Of a DNA stretch of 64,000 nucleotides, positions 58,182-64,000 are shown piece by piece (the stretch's first letter is position 1; every line of letters begins with the position of its first letter). A model generated the notes under the pieces. The model made no database searches, was not told where the DNA came from, and saw only the letters and a list, made by a program, of their open reading frames with translations. Source of the DNA: Scalesia atractyloides (lineage: Eukaryota > Streptophyta > Magnoliopsida > Asterales > Asteraceae); NCBI GenBank assembly GCA_947069175.1, contig CAMTDV010000007.1:50115681-50179680 (forward strand). The letters run 5' to 3'. The translations under genes and the position numbers were made by a program.

Positions 58182-59812
58182 TGTAATGCCCATATTCCAT
58201 AAAAAGTCACAACGTCAAAAGATTTAAAACATATCTTTGTAACATAAATTTTTGACCAAAATACCCTCATAACAAGATTAAGTAAATCGTCATCATAAAA
58301 ACTTTTTAATACCATTCAAACAAACTACTAAACCATAGGTATCAACTTAACATACTTATAAAAGAAACGAGTATGAAATCCATATTTTACAACCAAAAAG
58401 AAGTTTAATGCGCTTTGGCATTTAGAACATACCGAAAGCGCATTAAGGGCATTATGATGTGTTCGTCCCAAGCTCGCCAATTTAGACCTGCGATTTTCCT
58501 ATCATTCACAATATGAAAACATAATTAATAAGTGTGTATCAATAATCGCTTAAACTGTGTTCATTAGTATCTTGGATTGTTTGACCCGTTTACATTAAGT
58601 CAACATAATGACTATTTTTTCGAATATAATTCATTCACCTTAACTCATTTGACAATGAGTTATATTATTTCCAAGAACAATATCCAATTATTCCTATCCA
58701 ATCTTACCCGTTAATAACGGGTCTAAACTTATCTCTTACTTTCTCATTTTAAATAAGTTCCTCAAATCTAACTCTTTAATTTGCTATATCTATACTATCA
58801 TTTTCAAGTAGAATCAACATAATGAAAATTATTATCATACTCATATTAAAAATAGACGAAGTTCATATCAACTTACCTCGATCTTGTGTTTCAAGTGCTT
58901 TCGATTGGCTCGTATCCCTTCTTTCTTCACTCCTATAAGATGCAACATCACAAATTTAGCTTTCACAATACCCATTACATACACACACTTTGACTTTCAA
59001 TCATTGAGTTAATTAATCGCATACAATTCCATTTTCATACTAATTTGTCAATCTAACAAGTTTTGGTGTCAAAACCCCACTATCAATTCAAAGCATTTAA
59101 TCGAACGTGGTGTGCGTACCATCCTAAAGCATGAGGTACAAGTGGTTAAAGCACCTTCTTCCTAGTTCATCTATGGATTAACACAATTGCTCAATTCTCA
59201 CAACCATTATCATAATCATGTATCTTATGTTTTATATCAAATTATTCACCAAAATACTTTCCACAACACTATCCCAACATTAACATTACACTAATTTAAA
59301 CATAAATTCTCCAACCTTCATCATTCTATAAACACAAATGGGTTTTATCCCAACTCATCAATATAATCAAAATCAAGCATACTACATTCCCTACACATAG
59401 TTATTAACTAATATTCATGCTCAATTTCATACTACATTCACGGATTGGATATAACCTACTTTCTCATTCATCACTAGAATATAAAATTCAACTTACTTGA
59501 TGTTAGAAACACTTAGATGATCAGAATCCTAGCTCATGCATAGATTTTATCTTCACCTTCTCTTCCAATTTTGCATATTGGTTAGATTATAGGGCTTGTT
59601 CTTCTTCTTCTCTGGCTTGTGGTCGATACACACATACATCAGTAAGGTGTATGTGTGTATTTTCTTTATTTATCTTAATAATAATTCAACTTTACTATAT
59701 TCACTTTCAGTCCGTCAAGTTTTGGTGTCTAGTTAATAATGGCTAGGACTTTATTTTTATATTTATTTATCTCTAATTTTATTAAGTAGTATATAGAATT
59801 TGGGGTGTTACA
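58182..59812 (-). repeat. 3' LTR of chromovirus 3
   Basis: Ends TGTAATGCCC and GGGGTGTTACA are imperfect inverted repeats in TG...CA form. A strong hairpin with a 12-bp stem (TTAATGCGCTTT/AAAGCGCATTAA, 58405-58446) lies about 220 bp inside. The second LTR is outside the window, so the left boundary rests on the terminus alone. Confidence 0.75.
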
Positions 59813-59835
59813 AATCTACCCTCCTTAGAGAAGGT
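59813..59835 (-). promoter_or_regulatory. Polypurine tract of chromovirus 3
   Basis: The minus strand reads CTAAGGAGGGTAGATT directly before TGTAACACCCC. Confidence 0.8.
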
Positions 59836-59849
59836 TTCGTCTCCAAAAC

Positions 59850-61379
59850 CTGAATACGTACCAAACAAAGTCGGGTAATACTTTCGCATTTCTTCCTCTG
59901 GTTCCCAAGTGAGATCTGATCCCTTCCTGTGTTGCCATTGAACTAATACTTGCTTAATCTCTTTGTTACGAAGGGTCTTTTATGGCTACCGGCCTTTCGA
60001 TATAATTCATTCTTTCATCCACCACGATGTCTTCAAGTGGTATGTGAGCCATTTCATCAGTGAGGCACTTTCGTAATTGTGACACATGAAAGGGTTGTGA
60101 ATGCCATCTAGTGGTGGCGGCAATTCTAATCGATACGCTACCTTTCCAATACGAGCTAAATTTTATATGGCCCAATATATCGAGGACCCAACTTCCCTCG
60201 TTTTTGAAATCGAATCACACCCTTCCACGAGGTGACCTTCACTAATACTCGGTCCCCTACTTGGAATTCAATAGGACGCCTTCTTTTGTCCGCATAGGAC
60301 TTTTGTCAGTCCTGTGCTGCCTTTAAACCGAGCTTGTACAAGGTCAATCTTTTCATTGGTTCTTATTATTATATCCTTGGGAGCGAGCTCTCTTTGTCCT
60401 ACTTCTCCCCAACATACAAGGGTCCTACATTTTATCCCATACAACATTTCATATGGTGCCATTTTAATACTACTTTGGTAGCTATAGTTGTATGAAAATT
60501 CTACTAGCGGCAAGTGGTCATCCCAATTTCCGCAAAATCTAAGAACATGCTCTTAACATATCAATCAATGTCTGTATGGTTCTTTCTGATTGACCATCCT
60601 TGAAGATGATAAGCGGTACTCAAATGCAGCTTGGTGCCCATATCTTCGTGAAATCTCCTCCAATAACGAGAAGTAAATTTGGCATCTCGATTTGAGACTA
60701 TAGATACTGGCACCCCGTGATGGGAGACTATTTCATTCACAAATAGTCCTGCCATTCTTTCTGAAGAGTAAGACTCTCGTATCGGTAAGAAATGGGCACT
60801 CTTTGTGAGACGATCGACAACAACCCAAATAGCATCGTGACCCCTTTTTGTTTTGGGAAGTTTAGTTATCAAATCGGTGGTTACGTTTTCCCACTTCCAT
60901 ACTGGAATTTCCAACGATTGCATTTTCCCATACGGCTTTTGATGTTCCACCTTCACTTATAAACATGTTAAACATTTGGATACATACTTGACAATATCAC
61001 GTTTCATTCCCGGCCACCAATAATTTATTTTCTAATCCTGGTACATCTTGGTAGCTCCCGAATGAACCGAGTAGCGCGACTTATGTGCTTCTTCTAGTAA
61101 CAGAGTCTTCGTATCGTAGAAACGTGGTATCCAAATCTGATCATACCTTGTCTTAATCCCATTTGTGTTTGTTTCAAGTTTATCAACAAACCCTTTCGTT
61201 CTTTCATTCTTTGAATCATCTGCATTCAATGATTTAACTTGGTTCCTTATTGCTTCAAGAAGGTTAGGGTGATTATCATTCTCATTGATTTTACTTTGAT
61301 GGGTGGCGGATATTCCTTTCGGCTTAAAGTGTCTGCTACGACATTGGCTTTCCTGGATGATAAAGAATGTCGCAATCAT
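59850..61379 (-). pseudogene. Integrase with chromodomain-like tail, chromovirus 3
   Basis: The zinc-binding start (LLEEAHKSRYSVHSG) is at the end of the 61379-61032 frame. The core (60956-60561) has TDLITKLPKTKRGHDAIW, but the second catalytic position reads SNRDAKF where SDRD is usual, so the Asp is lost. The part holding the catalytic Glu is scrambled (AYHLQGWSIRKN). The C-terminal frames carry LVEFSYNYSYQSSIKMAPYE, PFHVSQLRKCL and the tail LVQWQHRKGSDLTWEPEE. It cannot be active. Confidence 0.85.
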
Positions 61380-61412
61380 AATCTTTAATTAGTCCTAACC
61401 AGCTTCGTTGTC

Positions 61413-61740
61413 TCATATTAAGATCTTTTTTTCGAAGAAGTATTTGAGACTCTTGTGATCTGAGTAGATGGTACATTTTGTTCCGTACAAGTAGTGTCTC
61501 CAAATCTTCAAAGCAAAAATTACGGCTGCTAGCTCTAAATCATGAGTCGGATAATTGCCTTCATGCTGTTTAAGTTGTCTTGAAGCATAGGTAATGACCT
61601 TGCCTCGTTGCATCAAGACACACCCCAACCCTTGATGCGATGCTTCGTGTATACCACTAAATCTCTATTCCTTCTGGTAAGGTTAAGACCGAGAACTTGA
61701 CAGTTTTTCCTTTAGTATAAGAAAGGCTTTCTCTTGTTCA
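61413..61740 (-). pseudogene. RNase H region, chromovirus 3
   Basis: GCVLMQRGKVITYASRQLK, THDLELAAVIFALKIW and YSDHKSLKYFF are readable in one frame. The first catalytic strand (YCDAS) is lost upstream, and the VADALSR part is frameshifted. Confidence 0.82.
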
Positions 61741-61780
61741 ACACCCCACAAAAATTTTTCTTCCTTTTTGGTCAATCTGG

Positions 61781-62560
61781 TTATAGTAGGGCTATTTTAG
61801 AGAAATTTTGGATAAATCTCCTATAATAACTAGCTAAACCTAGGAAACTTCTTACTTCATTAACATTCTTCGGAGGCAACCAATTAATAGCAGCTTCTAC
61901 TTTAGACGGATCTACTGAAATTCCTTTCTCATTGATCACATGGCCTACAAATTGTACTCTCTGAGCCAAAACGCACATTTGGAAAAGTTAGCGTATAATC
62001 TTTCCTTACGGAGTGTCTCGAGTACTACTCGCAAGTGTTGAGCATGTTGTAGTTCGCTTCGAGAGTATACTAAAATATCATCTATGAATACTATGACAAA
62101 TTTGTCTAGCATGTTTCGGCATACTCTATTCATTAAATCCATAAATGCGACGGGCGTTAGTCAACCCGAAAGACATAACTAAGAACTCATAATGTCCATC
62201 TTCTTCCCTCACCCGTAACTGGACCGAACGTAGGTCAATCTTTGAAAACCAGCTTGCTCTTTGTAATTGATCAAAAAGATCATCTATTCTCGGCAAGGGA
62301 TATCGGTTTTTCACCGTGAGTTTATTGAGCTCACAATAGTCGATGCACATCCGCATCGAACCATCCTTCTTCTTTACAAACAGGACGGGTGCTCCCCAAG
62401 GGGATACACTGGGACGTATAAAACCCTTGTCAAGGAGTTCTTGTATTTGAACCATAATTCTCGTACTGCAGCGGGTGCTAACCGATAAGGAGCTTTGGCT
62501 ACCGGCTTAGCATTTGGTTCTAATTCGATCCGAAATTCTACTTCTCCTTCAGGTGGTAAT
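61781..62560 (-). pseudogene. Reverse transcriptase, chromovirus 3 (three frames)
   Basis: FIRPSVSPWGAPVLFVKKKD, YPLPRIDDLFDQLQRAS and FSKIDLRSVQLRV (with a small deletion after DLRS) lie in 62455-62126. FVIVFIDDILVYSRSE keeps the catalytic FIDD in 62142-61945. The connection (SFLGLASYYRRFIQNFSKI) is in 61978-61781. Two frameshifts and a small deletion break it. Confidence 0.87.
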
Positions 62561-63105
62561 CCTGGTAAATCATCCGGAAACACATCTAGATATTCATTCA
62601 CAATTTTTGTACCATCTATTCTTGGGGTATCTTGTTTAGTATCGACCACATAGGCTAAGAAGGCCTTACTTCCGTTTCTTACATGTTTAACCGCTTCAAC
62701 AATGGTGCATAATTTATTTTCTATCATTCGCTCCCCATATATACTTACTTGCTTCCCTTTAGGAGATATAACACGAATAACTTTACTTTCACATAGAATC
62801 TCCGTGTGGTGTCGGGATAGCCAATCCATGCCCACCACTACTTTGAATTCTTCCAAAACCATGGGAATAAGATCAATATCAAATTCTTCGTATTCTATGG
62901 TGAGTTTACAATTCCTACATATCTCGTGTAATAAATAACTCTTGCAATCGGCTATTTCTACTTTTAAAGGTACGGCATTCTTTATATCACAAACGAAGGG
63001 GAACAAATAAATTCGTTTGAAACAAATGACCTACTAGCTCTAGTGTAAAACAATACATATGTTGGTATAGAGTTTAGCACAAATATACCTGATACAACAT
63101 TCGGT
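62561..63105 (-). pseudogene. Aspartic protease region, chromovirus 3 (active site lost)
   Basis: The active site reads LFYTRASRSFVS, so the catalytic Asp-Thr-Gly has become Tyr-Thr-Arg. The protease C-terminal box VVVGMDWLSRHHTEI is present in the next frame (63006-62374), followed by the start of RT (FPDDLPGLPPEGEVEFRIEL). Confidence 0.83.
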
Positions 63106-64000
63106 TGAGCTCTTGATTCCTCTGACGAGATCTGAAACATTTTTCCTCTGGCCCTTGGGATTTCTTCCTTCTTTCCTTCCTTCTTTATTCCTTGCTTGAG
63201 TTTTGGGCATTCAGCTTTCACGTGACCTGACTCATTACAATTGTAGCATACTCTTTTTGGATTGGGACAGTTGTAGTATGGATGTGCTTCTTTGCCACAG
63301 TTGTAGCAACCTTTTCTTCCCATTAAACATTCCCCCGTGTGAAGTTTCCCACATGTCTTGCATCGTGGAAATCCTCCCTTAGCAGTCTCTTTCTTACTAT
63401 GATCGTAATGCTTGGGCTTCTTGGGAGTACCTTGAGTTGTTCCCTTTTCAACTTGCCTCTTCTCCCCTCGCTCTTTTTGCCTTTTCAATTCGATCTCTCT
63501 ATCTCTTGCCCAATTAATGAGCTCGTTCAAAGTTTCACATTTAGAAGGAGTGATGAACTCTCTGTATTTGGCCTTTAGCATATCATGGTATCGGTTAATC
63601 TTCATCCTTTCCGTCCTTGTGAATTCCTTACAAAACTTCATCTTGTCAAGGAAAATGTTCGTGATTTCATCGATTGTTTCATTCTTTTGTCGAAGACGGA
63701 GGAAGCCTTCTAGAATTCTATCTACGACCGATTGTGGACAATGATACTTCATGAAGGGTTCCTTGAATTCTTGCCATGTAAGAGTTTGTAGTTTATCCTC
63801 ACCTATCTCCTTACTATACGCATCCCACCAATCCTTCGCTTGTCATTGAAGTTGCCCTGTGGCGAACATCACTTGATCTTCCTTCTCACAATGGCTTCGA
63901 ATGAACACCCCTTCTATGTTGGAGATCCATCTTTGACATTCTATGGGGTCTATTTCCCATTATAAGATGCAGGTTTACACGCCATGAATTCCTTAAACGT
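63106..64000 (-). pseudogene. Gag, chromovirus 3 (partial at window edge)
   Basis: The frame 63752-62982 shows Gag C-terminal helices (FLDKMKFCKEFTRTERMK, YHDMLKAKYREFI), a Lys/Glu-rich linker, then three Cys-rich motifs: CKTCGKLHTGEC, CYNCGKEAHPYYNC and CYNCNESGHVKAEC. The last two are canonical CX2CX4HX4C knuckles. The N-terminal half continues from 63753 to the window edge in other frames. Confidence 0.85.

Larger units (their letters stand above)
58182..64000 (-). mobile_element. Ty3/gypsy chromovirus 3, truncated by the window edge
   Basis: 3' LTR (58182-59812), purine tract and a decayed gag-pol on the minus strand; the 5' LTR lies beyond the window. The protein sequence is clearly of a different family from elements 1 and 2: Gag has three Cys-rich knuckles, the LTR is only about 1.6 kb, and no tRNA-like modules are seen in it. 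A chromodomain-like tail (VLVQWQHRKG, SDLTWEPEEEM) marks it as a chromovirus too. Confidence 0.9.

Noticed and set aside
1..64000. CRISPR arrays, bacterial operons or phage genes
   Set aside because: The sequence is plant nuclear DNA; no spaced short direct repeats of CRISPR type and no prokaryotic gene order were seen.

Overview
This is plant nuclear DNA: AT-rich, intron-poor intergenic sequence packed with nested transposable elements and carrying only two intact-looking genes, both SAUR (small auxin up RNA) genes. The Ty3/gypsy chromovirus copies with a tRNA-iMet primer site, the PIF/Harbinger ORF1 relic and the LTR ends of the TGTCACACCCC type suggest a eudicot, perhaps Asteraceae. The species call is inference.

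Layout. 1-10.6 kb is a SAUR neighbourhood: decayed SAUR promoter and 5' coding remnants (about 541-830 and 2040-2340), a short non-autonomous Helitron (887-1973), a TIR element (2536-2996) and an intact SAUR gene (7097-7396). 10618-16824 is a complete LTR retrotransposon with a perfect 5-bp target duplication but no gag-pol, so LARD-like. A second SAUR gene follows at 17339-17620. A second Helitron of the same family as the first runs on the minus strand from 18979 to 32264 and is split by a 10.9-kb Ty3/gypsy chromovirus (20824-31700, target duplication CATGT).

32.4-38.8 kb holds a Tourist/Harbinger-type MITE, a broken Harbinger ORF1 (Myb/SANT-like) pseudogene, a Helitron end, a hAT-like element and small unassigned exon-like pieces. 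A second, more decayed chromovirus related to the first occupies 38826-48932. Next come another copy of the MITE, a near-perfect 342-bp inverted repeat (50462-51155), satellite-like tandem repeats (51.4-52.8 kb) and a long-TIR element (53431-54678). A third chromovirus from a different family starts with its 3' LTR at 58182 and runs off the right edge.

Most interesting. Both related chromoviruses carry, inside every LTR, an array of three tRNA-like modules spaced about 165-170 bp apart, plus one oppositely oriented module near the outer LTR edge. The modules have Pol III A-box and B-box matches and an unusually long D-arm hairpin. The arrangement is kept in all four LTRs of two clearly diverged elements. 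I know of no description of this, but I could not search. The long near-perfect hairpin at 50.5-51.2 kb is the second strongest signal.
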